DNA of 64,000 nt from Microbulbifer agarilyticus (GTDB lineage: Bacteria > Pseudomonadota > Gammaproteobacteria > Pseudomonadales > Cellvibrionaceae). This document shows positions 8,437 through 16,917 of this stretch, piece after piece. The stretch covers positions 4,191,626 to 4,255,625 of the forward strand of contig NZ_CP019650.1 of NCBI RefSeq assembly GCF_001999945.1, read 5' to 3'. Each line of letters starts with the position of its first letter. Position 1 is the first letter of the stretch. The position numbers and the translations under genes were made by a program. A model generated the notes under the pieces. The model was not told where the DNA came from, did not search any database, and worked only from the letters and a program-made list of their open reading frames with translations.

Positions 8437-9324
8437 TCAGTCCAGTGGCGGCAGGCTTTCGCGCAGGGCACTCAGCAGCATGTTGGCCGCGGGGCCGGCG
8501 CGGTCGCGGTCGGCAAAGAACAGGTACACCATCACATCCCTTTCCCAGGGCTCCTCGGTGCGCAGCGGCAACAGGCGGTCGGCACAGAGCGAATCGCGAA
8601 TGCGCGGCTCCGGCAGCCAAGCAAACCCCAGGCCGCGCTCGATCAGGTCAATAGAGGTGTGCACGTTGGTGACGGTAATGCGCTCATCGGAGCCCAGCCA
8701 GCCCGCATCCTGGCGATTCTTCAGCGCGGAATCCCGCATTACGATCTGCCGCGTGGCCTTGAGGTCCTCACGGTTTACCGGGCGGCCCAGGTGGTGCAAG
8801 GGGTGATCCGGGTGCGCCACCGGCAGGAATTTCACCCGGGTGAGGGGCTCACCGACAAAGCCCTGCGGCGCGCGCGCGGAAAGGATAAAGTCCACTTCCT
8901 GCTGCAGCAGCAGCTCTTCGCCACCCGACAAAACCGTCTCGCGGATTTCCAGGCGCGTGTGTGGGTAGACTTCGGCGAAACGCTCGACCGCGGTAAGCAG
9001 CGCGTCGTAATCAAACAGCACATCCACCGCCAGCCGCAGCTGGGCTTCGGTGCCGGCGGCGAGACTCTCGGCCACCGACTCCAGTGCCTCGGCTTCATTC
9101 AACAGGCCGCCCGCGCGGTTCAGCAGCACGCGCCCGGCATCAGTCAGTTCCGCCTTGCGCCCGCGCACCTCCAGCAGGGCGATGCCCAGGCTCTCCTGCA
9201 GTTTGTGCACCGCATGGTTAATGGAAGACTGGCTTTTGTGCACGGCTTCCGCGGCCTGCGAAAAGCCACCGTACTCCACCACTGCCTGAAACATGCGCCA
9301 CTGTTCCAAGGTTACCTTGGCCAT
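8437..9324 (-). CDS. LysR-family transcriptional regulator (YhaJ-like position)
   Basis: This 295-residue protein has the LysR winged helix-turn-helix at about residues 3-62 (FSQAAEAVHKSQSSINHAVHKLQ) and a C-terminal periplasmic-binding-like effector domain. It is divergent from a pirin gene, with a 150-base shared regulatory region. In E. coli the LysR gene yhaJ adjoins the pirin yhaK, and YhaJ activates yqjF. The same combination here suggests an equivalent regulator of the pirin, DoxX and GST genes. Overall identity to YhaJ looks modest, so orthology is not certain and I give no symbol. Confidence 0.85.
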   Translation of the reverse strand: MAKVTLEQWRMFQAVVEYGGFSQAAEAVHKSQSSINHAVHKLQESLGIALLEVRGRKAELTDAGRVLLNRAGGLLNEAEALESVAESLAAGTEAQLRLAVDVLFDYDALLTAVERFAEVYPHTRLEIRETVLSGGEELLLQQEVDFILSARAPQGFVGEPLTRVKFLPVAHPDHPLHHLGRPVNREDLKATRQIVMRDSALKNRQDAGWLGSDERITVTNVHTSIDLIERGLGFAWLPEPRIRDSLCADRLLPLRTEEPWERDVMVYLFFADRDRAGPAANMLLSALRESLPPLD

Positions 9325-9474
9325 AGACTGTCCCTTGTCCGGATGCGATCAAAACCCATGCGCTCGAAACGCCCTGCGGTTGATCTATCAATTTGTTCGA
9401 ATATTAGCTGCGATTTTTTGCCATTTTCAGGCGATTTTATCGGCTTATACTGCCGGAAATGGAGGAGCAGAACC
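9325..9474. promoter_or_regulatory. Divergent LysR-pirin regulatory region
   Basis: The 150 bases between the LysR start and the pirin start are AT-richer than the flanking genes. They contain a TTCGAA palindrome (9396-9401) in an AT-rich T-N11-A-like context, as is usual for LysR operators. A strong ribosome binding site GGAGGAG (9461-9467) precedes the pirin ATG. The operator assignment is inferred from position and pattern only. Confidence 0.4.
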
Positions 9475-10353
9475 ATGCAAAACGTCACACAGAACAGCGC
9501 AAACGTCACCGGAACCCGTCCCGCGGCGCGGGTAGTGGCGGGGCATCCCTCCGCTGATGGCGCCGGCGTAAAAATTCATCGCGTCGCAGGTTTCCAGTCT
9601 GCGGACTTCAGCCCCTTCCTGATGATCGATGAAATTCGCTCGGAAAATCCCGACGACTACATCGCCGGCTTCCCCCCGCACCCGCACCGCGGTATCGAAA
9701 CCCTCACCTATATGCTGAGTGGTGAGTTCGAGCACAAGGATCACCTGGGCAATCGCGGCGCTATCTCCCAGGGCGGTGCCCAGTGGATGCGCGCCGGGCG
9801 CGGCATTATTCATTCGGAAATGCCCTCGCAAGGGGAGAGTGGAATGCACGGCTTTCAGCTGTGGATCAACATGCCGGCCAAGGACAAGATGGCGGACCCG
9901 GACTGGCGCGATGTGCAACCGGAGCAGGTGCGCGAAGTCACACTCGATGAGCAGGGCTCGATGATCCGCCTGATTGCGGGCCAGTGGCAGGTCGCCGGCG
10001 AGCCGGAATGCGCGCCGCTGCTCGATACCTCTGCCAGCGCGGCGGTGGCCGACCTGCGCCTGGCGGCCGGTGCCGAGATCAAGCTTCCGCTGCCGGCGGC
10101 ACACACGGTGCTGGTGTATATCTACCGCGGCGTGCTGGATACCGGCCGTGGCGTGGTGGAGCGCGGCAATCTGGTGCTGTTTGGCGCAGGTGAATCGGTG
10201 CAATTAATTGCCGCCGAGGAAATGGGTGCACTGGTCCTGCACGGCAATCCGCTGAATGAACCCATCGCCCATTACGGACCCTTTGTGATGAATACGCGGG
10301 AGCAAATCGAGCAGGCCGTGCGCGACTACAATAACGGCACCCTGACCGATTAA
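9475..10353 (+). CDS. Pirin-family cupin protein (YhaK-like)
   Basis: The 292-residue product is a bicupin of the pirin family. The expected metal ligands are seen with family spacing: His69 and His71 in FPPHPHRGIET, and His113 and Glu115 in GRGIIHSEMP. Bacterial pirins bind iron and some have quercetinase activity or act as redox sensors; the role here is unknown. The start is set at 9475 because a strong GGAGGAG site lies 7 bases upstream. The reading frame stays open for more than 1 kb further upstream, but that part is antisense to the LysR gene and has no homology. It is divergent from the LysR gene, matching the yhaJ-yhaK arrangement. Confidence 0.9.
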   Translation: MQNVTQNSANVTGTRPAARVVAGHPSADGAGVKIHRVAGFQSADFSPFLMIDEIRSENPDDYIAGFPPHPHRGIETLTYMLSGEFEHKDHLGNRGAISQGGAQWMRAGRGIIHSEMPSQGESGMHGFQLWINMPAKDKMADPDWRDVQPEQVREVTLDEQGSMIRLIAGQWQVAGEPECAPLLDTSASAAVADLRLAAGAEIKLPLPAAHTVLVYIYRGVLDTGRGVVERGNLVLFGAGESVQLIAAEEMGALVLHGNPLNEPIAHYGPFVMNTREQIEQAVRDYNNGTLTD

Positions 10354-10389
10354 ATTCAGCCGGGATATTGCGCTCGCATTGGGGCGTTT

Positions 10390-10416
10390 TGTAGGGCACG
10401 ATCCGCGCGCCCTACA
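10390..10416. repeat. REP-like palindrome (TGTAGGGC / GCCCTACA)
   Basis: An 8-bp perfect inverted repeat with an 11-base GC-rich centre lies 37 bases after the pirin stop. The TGTAGGGC ... GCCCTACA form resembles short palindromes scattered between genes in many gammaproteobacteria. It could also end the pirin transcript, although no T-run follows. Confidence 0.45.
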
Positions 10417-10454
10417 GACCAGATGCAACCCCGGTATGGAGATTCCGCGCTCAC

Positions 10455-11777
10455 ATGGATGTCTATTACACCTTTTGTTTTATTGCTGCGGCCTCCGTTT
10501 TCCTCGGATTCCTCAACCAGTATGTGCTGCGCACCCAGACCACCATTGCGATTACCGCCGGCTCCCTGGCGCTGTCGCTGATCGTTACCGGGCTGGGCAA
10601 GCTGGAAATCGTTGAACTGCGCGACTGGGCGGCACAGCTGCTGCCACTGATGAACCTGGAAGACCTGCTGTTGAAGGGCATGCTCGGCTTCCTGTTGTTT
10701 GCCGGCTCCCTGCACATTGACCTGTATATGCTGCGCAACCAGAAGGTTGAGATCACCGCACTGGCGATCTTCGGCACCCTGATCTCGACCTTTGTGGTCG
10801 GTTACCTGCTGTATTTCCTGCTCGGACTGCTCGGCATGCCGGTGCCGCTGGTGTATTGCCTGCTGTTTGGCGCGTTGATTTCCCCTACCGACCCCATCGC
10901 GGTGTTGGCGATCATCAAGAACCTTAGGGCGCCGTCACAAGTGTCGATCCAGGTAGAGGGGGAATCCCTGTTCAACGATGGCTTCGGCATGGTGGTGTTC
11001 GCGGTGCTGTATGCGCTGGCGTTTCAGGGCACCGAACCCACATTCGCCGCCATCAGCCACCTGTTTATGCTGGAGGCCTTCGGCGGTATCGCCCTCGGTC
11101 TCGCCATCGGCGGGCTGTTCCACTGGTTGATCTGCTCCACCAATGACCACAGCCTGGAATTGCTGCTCACCCTGGTGATTCCCACCGCCGGCTTTGCCAC
11201 CGCCAATATCCTCGGCGTGTCCGGTGCACTGGCGATGGTGGTATCGGGGATCATTATCGGCAACTTCACCCGCGAACACGGTTTCTCGCGGGTGAGCCAA
11301 CACGAACTGGACAACTTCTGGAACATTACCGAAGAGTTTTTGAACGGCATCTTGTTCCTGCTGGTGGGGCTGTTCCTGATCACAATCACCTTCGAGCCCA
11401 TCGACTACCTGATGATTGTTGCCGCAATCGCAATTGTGCTCATCGGCCGGGTGGCCGCGGTGAGCATTCCATTCCAGTTCCTTAAGCGCCACCGCAGGTA
11501 CCACCCCTACACCGAGCGCATCCTGATCTGGGGCGGCTTGCGCGGTGGTCTGGCGCTGGCGTTGGCGATGTCGATACCGTCTGGGGTTTTAATAAATCGC
11601 GAGGATGGAGGGGGCACTCAGGACCTGGGGCACCTGTGGGTGGTGATGACCTACGGCGTGGTACTCTTTTCCATCGTGGTTCAGGGCTCCACTATTGCCC
11701 CGCTGATACGCCGCAGTCGCGAAGCGAATTATTCCAGCAACGTGCCGCCGCCGAACGCGGGGCAACAAGCGCAATAG
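10455..11777 (+). CDS. CPA1-family Na+/H+ antiporter (NhaP-like)
   Basis: This is a 440-residue inner-membrane protein with about 12 hydrophobic segments. It carries the CPA1 signatures GALISPTDPIAV (139-150) and VEGESLFNDG (167-176), whose Asn-Asp pair (174-175) forms the cation site. It is predicted to exchange cytoplasmic Na+ or K+ for protons, supporting pH and salt balance as expected in a marine bacterium. There is no large cytoplasmic C-terminal regulatory domain. It is followed after 87 bases by a CPA2 antiporter on the same strand. Ion specificity cannot be read from sequence. Confidence 0.9.
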   Translation: MDVYYTFCFIAAASVFLGFLNQYVLRTQTTIAITAGSLALSLIVTGLGKLEIVELRDWAAQLLPLMNLEDLLLKGMLGFLLFAGSLHIDLYMLRNQKVEITALAIFGTLISTFVVGYLLYFLLGLLGMPVPLVYCLLFGALISPTDPIAVLAIIKNLRAPSQVSIQVEGESLFNDGFGMVVFAVLYALAFQGTEPTFAAISHLFMLEAFGGIALGLAIGGLFHWLICSTNDHSLELLLTLVIPTAGFATANILGVSGALAMVVSGIIIGNFTREHGFSRVSQHELDNFWNITEEFLNGILFLLVGLFLITITFEPIDYLMIVAAIAIVLIGRVAAVSIPFQFLKRHRRYHPYTERILIWGGLRGGLALALAMSIPSGVLINREDGGGTQDLGHLWVVMTYGVVLFSIVVQGSTIAPLIRRSREANYSSNVPPPNAGQQAQ

Positions 11778-11864
11778 ACGCAGGCAGATAACGGGCTGCC
11801 AGTTTCAAGACCAACGGGTGCCGGGGGGCATCCATCTACAGCACATAAAATTCAAAACAGCGTT

Positions 11865-13751
11865 ATGGCACAAGATAACTTTTTACTTCAGACCGTGATT
11901 TTTCTCGGCGCCGCAGTGATTTCGGTACCGCTGGCCAAGCGCCTTGGTTTCGGCTCGGTGCTGGGCTACCTGGTGGCCGGCGTACTGATCGGCCCCTATG
12001 CCTTTGGCCTGGTTGGCGACACCAGCGACGAATTGCACTTTGCCGAATTCGGCGTTGCCCTGATGCTGTTTTTGATCGGCCTGGAACTGCAACCCAGGAA
12101 ACTATGGGCACTGCGCGGTGCGATTTTCGGCACCGGTGGCGCTCAGGTGCTGCTGACCGCATTGGCGGTCTCCGGGTTGGCCGTCGCCCTGTTTGGTTTT
12201 GACTGGCGCAGCGCCACCGCGGTCGGCCTGATCCTGGCGCTGTCTTCCACCGCCATCGTGCTGCAGTCCCTGTCGGAAAAAAATCTGCTGAAGACCGAGG
12301 GCGGGCGCAACGCGTTTAGTGTGCTGCTGTTTCAGGATATCGCGGTTATCCCCATTCTGGCCCTGCTGCCTTTGCTGGGGACGGTAGAGATTGCCCCCGA
12401 CCCCGACGACCTTCAGGGCTGGAGCTACGCGTTCGCGGTGCTGGGCGCGGTGATTGGGCTGATCCTGGCGGGGCGCTATCTGCTGACGCCACTGCTGCGT
12501 ATTGTGGTGGGCACCCGCACCCGCGAGCTGTTCACGGCCTGCGCACTGTTAATCGTACTGAGTGCCGCCGCACTGATGAGCTGGCTGGAGCTGTCTCCAG
12601 CACTGGGTACCTTTATTGCCGGCGTGGTGCTGGCAGAGAGCGAGTTCCGCCACGAGCTGGAAGCGGATATCGAGCCGTTCAAGGGCTTGTTGCTCGGCCT
12701 CTTCTTCCTGGCAGTGGGCGCTACCCTGGATCTCGCACTGGTCATGCAAAAGCCACTGTTGCTGTTTGGCCTGTTGCTGCTGATGGTACTGGTGAAGTTC
12801 ATCATTCTGTTCGCGCTGGCGCGCATTCGCGGCATGGCGAAAGGGGAGGACTGGCTGTTTGCACTGTCACTGGCACAGGCCGGTGAGTTTGGTTTTGTAT
12901 TGCTGGCTTACGCCAGCCAGAACCACGTGTTGCCCGCGGACGTCAGCAGTATTCTGATCGCGCTGATTGCACTGTCGATGGCATTGACCCCGCTGCTGCT
13001 ACTGGCTTACGAGCAGCTGGTCCAACCGCGATTTTTCTCCGGTCCGCAGCTGCCGGATATTGCCGACAGTGGCCCGCATGACGACGGCTCGCCGGTAATC
13101 ATTATTGGTTACGGCCGCTACGGCCAGATTGCCGGGCGCATGATCAACGCCTGTGGTTTCGAGACCACTCTGCTGGAGCACAATGCGGAACAGCTGGAGA
13201 TGGTTCGCCGCTACGGTATCAAGGCCTACTATGGTGATGCATCCCGTGGCGACTTGCTGCACGCCGCCGGCGCCGACAACGCCAAGCTGATCATCCTCAC
13301 CCTGAGCGATCAGGCTGCCTCGCTGGATATCATCGCGCGCATCCAAAAGCACTTCCCGCACCTCACCATCCTTGCCCGTGCACGCAACCGCATGCACCAG
13401 TATGCGTTGATGGAAGCGGGCGTGAAGTATATCTACCGCGAGACCGTCGACAGTGCCATCGAAATCGGCGCGGGCGCGCTGCAACTGCTGGGACTGTCCA
13501 AACACCAGGCCCTGCGCGCGGCACGCAAATTCAAACAGCACGACCAGCGCATGCTGGAGTCGCTGTTCCCGTACTGGCGCGATGAATCTCAGCATATTGC
13601 CCAGACCAAGATCTATCGCGAACAGCTGTTGCAGGCACTGCAAGAAGACCGGCGCGATCCGGACCTGCACCTGGATCACCACTGGGACGACGGCGATAGC
13701 AGTCAAAAGAAACAGAAGAAAGGAACCAAGGCGGTGCAGCCGGGGCTTTAA
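11865..13751 (+). CDS. CPA2-family cation:proton antiporter with RCK domain (KefB/KefC-like)
   Basis: The 628-residue product has an N-terminal membrane domain of about 12 helices, including the conserved FQDIAVIP (156-163). A cytoplasmic TrkA-N (RCK) domain starts near residue 410, with the NAD-binding motif GYGRYG at 415-420. A charged Lys/Gln-rich tail follows. Kef systems release K+ in exchange for H+ when glutathione adducts bind the RCK domain, acidifying the cytoplasm against electrophiles. That would fit the GST and hydroquinone-reductase genes nearby, but no KefF/KefG-type ancillary subunit gene is present, so glutathione gating is only inferred. A ROSK-type YbaL relative is an alternative. 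Confidence 0.88.
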   Translation: MAQDNFLLQTVIFLGAAVISVPLAKRLGFGSVLGYLVAGVLIGPYAFGLVGDTSDELHFAEFGVALMLFLIGLELQPRKLWALRGAIFGTGGAQVLLTALAVSGLAVALFGFDWRSATAVGLILALSSTAIVLQSLSEKNLLKTEGGRNAFSVLLFQDIAVIPILALLPLLGTVEIAPDPDDLQGWSYAFAVLGAVIGLILAGRYLLTPLLRIVVGTRTRELFTACALLIVLSAAALMSWLELSPALGTFIAGVVLAESEFRHELEADIEPFKGLLLGLFFLAVGATLDLALVMQKPLLLFGLLLLMVLVKFIILFALARIRGMAKGEDWLFALSLAQAGEFGFVLLAYASQNHVLPADVSSILIALIALSMALTPLLLLAYEQLVQPRFFSGPQLPDIADSGPHDDGSPVIIIGYGRYGQIAGRMINACGFETTLLEHNAEQLEMVRRYGIKAYYGDASRGDLLHAAGADNAKLIILTLSDQAASLDIIARIQKHFPHLTILARARNRMHQYALMEAGVKYIYRETVDSAIEIGAGALQLLGLSKHQALRAARKFKQHDQRMLESLFPYWRDESQHIAQTKIYREQLLQALQEDRRDPDLHLDHHWDDGDSSQKKQKKGTKAVQPGL

Positions 13752-13823
13752 TACGGGAACTTATACCGGCGCAACCGCTCTGAACGGGACTATTTCCTAA
13801 AAAATTAATAACGAGACTGCGTC

Positions 13824-14735
13824 GTGAAAAATCTATTTGCCCGTCTGCTGCTGTGTGGCGGGCTTGCCACGCTGACAAGCTTCGCTTTTGCCCAAGCGGA
13901 AAGCTCCCCAGCTTCCGCGATCAAACCGTACACAATCAAAGGCTCGCAGGTGGTGGATATCCACTCGCAGGCCAACGGCAAAGACTACGAACTGTTCATC
14001 AAGCTGCCGCGCTCTTTCCACCACACCGAGCAGCAATACCCGCTGGTGCTGGTCAACGACGCCGACTATGCGTTTCCATTGATCAGTAGCATCACCCGGC
14101 AACTGGGCGACCACGGCAAAAAGATTGAAGAAGTGGTGCTGGTGGGCGTGTCCTATTCCAAGGGCGATAACGGCGGGCTCAGCCGCACCCGCGATTACAC
14201 ACCGACCCCATCGCCCTATGAAAAAGGTGGCCACTCCGATGCCGCGCGTCGGGCCTCCGGTCAATCGGCGAAATACATCCGCTTTCTCGCCGATGAGGTG
14301 CTCCCCTATCTCAGCGAGCACTACCGTATCCACCCGCACAAAAAGATTTTTGTGGGGCACTCCTTCGGTGGCCTGCTCGGCGCATCAATTCTGTTCGACC
14401 AGCCCGAAGCGTTCGACTACTACATCCTTGGCAGCCCATCCCTGTGGTATGACAACAAGGTGATCTTTGAAGTCGAATCCCGCTATGCCAAGCAGCACAA
14501 GACACTGGATGCACAGGTAATGATGGTGATCGGCGAATACGAAAACGGTAAACCCCACAGCCATTTCACCATGGTTGACGATATGCTGGCATTTGAACAG
14601 AAATTGGAATCGCGGGATTACGCAGGTCTTGCCGTCACAACCAAGGTGGTACCGGAGGAGTACCACGTGAGTGTGTTTCCGACACTGATTACCGATGGGT
14701 TGCTGTGGGCAATTCCCAGATCAACACCGCAATAA
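13824..14735 (+). CDS. Secreted alpha/beta-hydrolase of the esterase D/IroE-like family
   Basis: The 303-residue product has an N-terminal signal peptide (hydrophobic 4-20, likely cut after AFA near 23), so it should act in the periplasm or outside the cell. The nucleophile elbow GHSFGG places the catalytic Ser at 180, and a likely catalytic His is in EEYHVSV near 286. The family includes siderophore esterases (IroE, BesA) and general carboxylesterases. No siderophore genes are nearby, so the substrate is unknown. The start codon is GTG, chosen because it directly precedes the signal peptide. It converges with the SDR gene on the opposite strand. Confidence 0.82.
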   Translation: MKNLFARLLLCGGLATLTSFAFAQAESSPASAIKPYTIKGSQVVDIHSQANGKDYELFIKLPRSFHHTEQQYPLVLVNDADYAFPLISSITRQLGDHGKKIEEVVLVGVSYSKGDNGGLSRTRDYTPTPSPYEKGGHSDAARRASGQSAKYIRFLADEVLPYLSEHYRIHPHKKIFVGHSFGGLLGASILFDQPEAFDYYILGSPSLWYDNKVIFEVESRYAKQHKTLDAQVMMVIGEYENGKPHSHFTMVDDMLAFEQKLESRDYAGLAVTTKVVPEEYHVSVFPTLITDGLLWAIPRSTPQ

Positions 14736-14754
14736 TTTCGGTATTTTTTGCGGG

Positions 14755-15558
14755 CTATTTCTTTTTCGGGGAAGCAGTACTGCCCGCCAGAATGCCACCA
14801 TCGACCATCAGTTCGGTGCCGGTGACGTATTTGGATTCGTCCGATGCGAGATACAGCGCGGCATAGGCCACATCCATCGGTTCGCCCATGGTGCGTAGTG
14901 GAATATCTGCCGCGATTTTCTCGATAGCCTCCTCGCGCTCAGCCCCCTGGCCCAAAATCGAATCCCACAGCGGCGTGAGGATGGCGCCGGGGTGAATGGA
15001 ATTACAACGAATGCGATACCCCTGTTGCGCGCAATACAGGGCGACCGATTTGGTGTGGTTGCGAATCGCGGCCTTGCTCGACGCATAAGCCGCTGCGCCG
15101 GGAATACCGACATTCCCCGAGCGGGAAGACAGGTTAACAATACTGCCGTGCGCTGCCTGTTGCATCAGCTTGATCGCCGCCCGGCAACCCATTGCCACCC
15201 CCTCCACGTTGACCTGATGGATTTTCTGCCAGCTCGGTAGATTGAAGTTCTCCGGATCAAAGGGGCCTTCTGTTTCCATAAAGCCGGTAATACCGGCATT
15301 GTTGACCAGAATATCCAGCCGGCCGAACTGTTGCTCAATGGAGCTGGAAATCGAATCCCACTGGGACTCTTCGGCAACATCCAGATGCATATAGTGCGCC
15401 GCACCGCCGATTTCCGAACAGACCACCTGGCCCTGGGTATCGTCGATATCGCTGAGAATGACCGTTGCGCCTTCTTGTGCAAATAACTCGGCAACCGCGC
15501 GCCCAATACCCTTGGCAGCACCGGTAACCAGCGCGACTTTATTTTCCAGTCGATGCAT
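14755..15558 (-). CDS. Short-chain dehydrogenase/reductase (SDR)
   Basis: This classical SDR of 267 residues has the cofactor motif TGAAKGIG at 12-19, NNAG at 86-89, catalytic Ser145, and Tyr158-x3-Lys162. Asp37 at the end of beta-strand 2 suggests NAD preference. It lies directly after the dehydrogenase cytochrome c gene, so it may process the same sugar or alcohol, but in the cytoplasm. The start is taken as the ATG at 15558 (MHRLENKV), the usual length for the family. An in-frame TTG six codons earlier directly abuts the upstream stop. Substrate is unknown; related enzymes act on cyclic alcohols and steroids. Confidence 0.85.
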   Translation of the reverse strand: MHRLENKVALVTGAAKGIGRAVAELFAQEGATVILSDIDDTQGQVVCSEIGGAAHYMHLDVAEESQWDSISSSIEQQFGRLDILVNNAGITGFMETEGPFDPENFNLPSWQKIHQVNVEGVAMGCRAAIKLMQQAAHGSIVNLSSRSGNVGIPGAAAYASSKAAIRNHTKSVALYCAQQGYRIRCNSIHPGAILTPLWDSILGQGAEREEAIEKIAADIPLRTMGEPMDVAYAALYLASDESKYVTGTELMVDGGILAGSTASPKKK

Positions 15559-15576
15559 TTCCTGCGACCCCAACAA

Positions 15577-16911
15577 TCAGTTATTCGGTTCCCTTGTTTG
15601 CCGGGGAGGGACGGCAAACTGCGCGCGCAAATAATCCACCAGTCTCTTTAGTTGCTCTTCATCCATTTTGTCGGCGAAGCCGGGCATCATTTTTTCTTCG
15701 CCATCAATGGTGCGGCTAATACCCTCCAGTATTGCCTGACGCAAATTGTGATCGTCTTTCGCACCAACGGTGGAGTTCTGGATCAGTGATGGATAGTAGC
15801 CATCCTTGCTGCCGGTTCCGTCCACGCCATGACAGGTCGCGCAAAACCCCAGGTACAGTCGTGCACCGTCGGCTTTTTTTCTCGGGTCTATGTCCCGTGA
15901 CAACGGGTTACCGCGCAGGATGACCACATCGGTGGCGGGGTTGCCGAGACTCTGTCGCGGCATTCTGACTCTGCCGCGGACCGGTGGGATGTCCTGCAGG
16001 TATGTCACTATTGCGGCTATGTCACTGTCGTGCATGTTGGCGAGGCTGTTTTCGATGGCTTCCGCCATGGAGCCACCGGCCTGAGCCAGACGATTCACAT
16101 GCCCGGTTTGTAGGTACTCGGTGAGCTGCTCGGCAGTCCACTTGCCAATACCGCCGATTGGATCCGGCGTAATGTTGTACGCCTCCCAACCATCCAGCAC
16201 TGGGCCACCGGCGAGGAATCCTTTTTTTGTTTCGTCAAACGCTTTTGCCTGGAAAACCAGGCCGCGGGGGGTGTGGCACTCACCGCAATGTGCAGGCCCC
16301 TGTACGAGGTAAGCGCCGCGGTTCCATGCATCACTTTTCTGTGGGTTCGGTTCAAACGGTTTGTTGGGCGTAAACAACAAATTCCAAAAATAGAGCGGCC
16401 AGCGCGCACTGAGCAATTGCGGAATTTTATTCGCTGGAGGTCTTTCGTGTACCGGCGCGACACCGAACAGGAAATAGGCATACAGCGCCTTGATATCCTC
16501 ATCGGTGATCTTGGCATAGGAAACATAGGGCATTGCCGGGTACAGGTTGCGCCCGTCCTTGCCGATGCCTTCGCGCAGCGCTCGTTCGAATTCCTGTAGG
16601 GTCCAGCCGCCGATACCGGTGGCAATATCCGACGTGATATTACTCGAGTACAGCGTTCCCAACAGCGGCACATGCATTGCCCGCCCACCCGCATAGACGG
16701 ACCCACCCTCTGCGGTGTGGCAGGCTTTGCAATCAGCGGCAACGGACAGGTAACGCCCTTTCTCAATCAGATCGGCGCGATTCAACTCTTTATTGACCGA
16801 GGCCGCCGCGGCTTCATCCCAGATATCTTGCGCGAGCGCATGCCAGGCGGCGAACAGACTGCCCACGAGGACGATAAGGAATGAATAGAGCCAGAGGGAG
16901 CTGCGGACCAT
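15577..16911 (-). CDS. Triheme cytochrome c subunit of the FAD sugar dehydrogenase
   Basis: The 444-residue protein has an N-terminal hydrophobic signal/anchor (about 6-26) and three heme-binding sites: CKACH (61-65), CGECH (209-213) and CATCH (357-361). This three-domain layout and length match the beta subunits of membrane-bound GMC dehydrogenases (gluconate, sorbitol, fructose, FAD-glucose). In those complexes it passes electrons from the flavin/Fe-S subunit to ubiquinone at the outer face of the inner membrane. It starts 6 bases after the catalytic subunit stop, consistent with one operon and coupled synthesis. Confidence 0.92.
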   Translation of the reverse strand: MVRSSLWLYSFLIVLVGSLFAAWHALAQDIWDEAAAASVNKELNRADLIEKGRYLSVAADCKACHTAEGGSVYAGGRAMHVPLLGTLYSSNITSDIATGIGGWTLQEFERALREGIGKDGRNLYPAMPYVSYAKITDEDIKALYAYFLFGVAPVHERPPANKIPQLLSARWPLYFWNLLFTPNKPFEPNPQKSDAWNRGAYLVQGPAHCGECHTPRGLVFQAKAFDETKKGFLAGGPVLDGWEAYNITPDPIGGIGKWTAEQLTEYLQTGHVNRLAQAGGSMAEAIENSLANMHDSDIAAIVTYLQDIPPVRGRVRMPRQSLGNPATDVVILRGNPLSRDIDPRKKADGARLYLGFCATCHGVDGTGSKDGYYPSLIQNSTVGAKDDHNLRQAILEGISRTIDGEEKMMPGFADKMDEEQLKRLVDYLRAQFAVPPRQTREPNN

Positions 16912-16917
16912 CGCGGC

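Noticed and set aside
8314..9474. Long in-frame upstream extension of the pirin gene
   Set aside because: The extension is antisense to the LysR gene and lacks homology. A strong GGAGGAG site marks the true pirin start at 9475.
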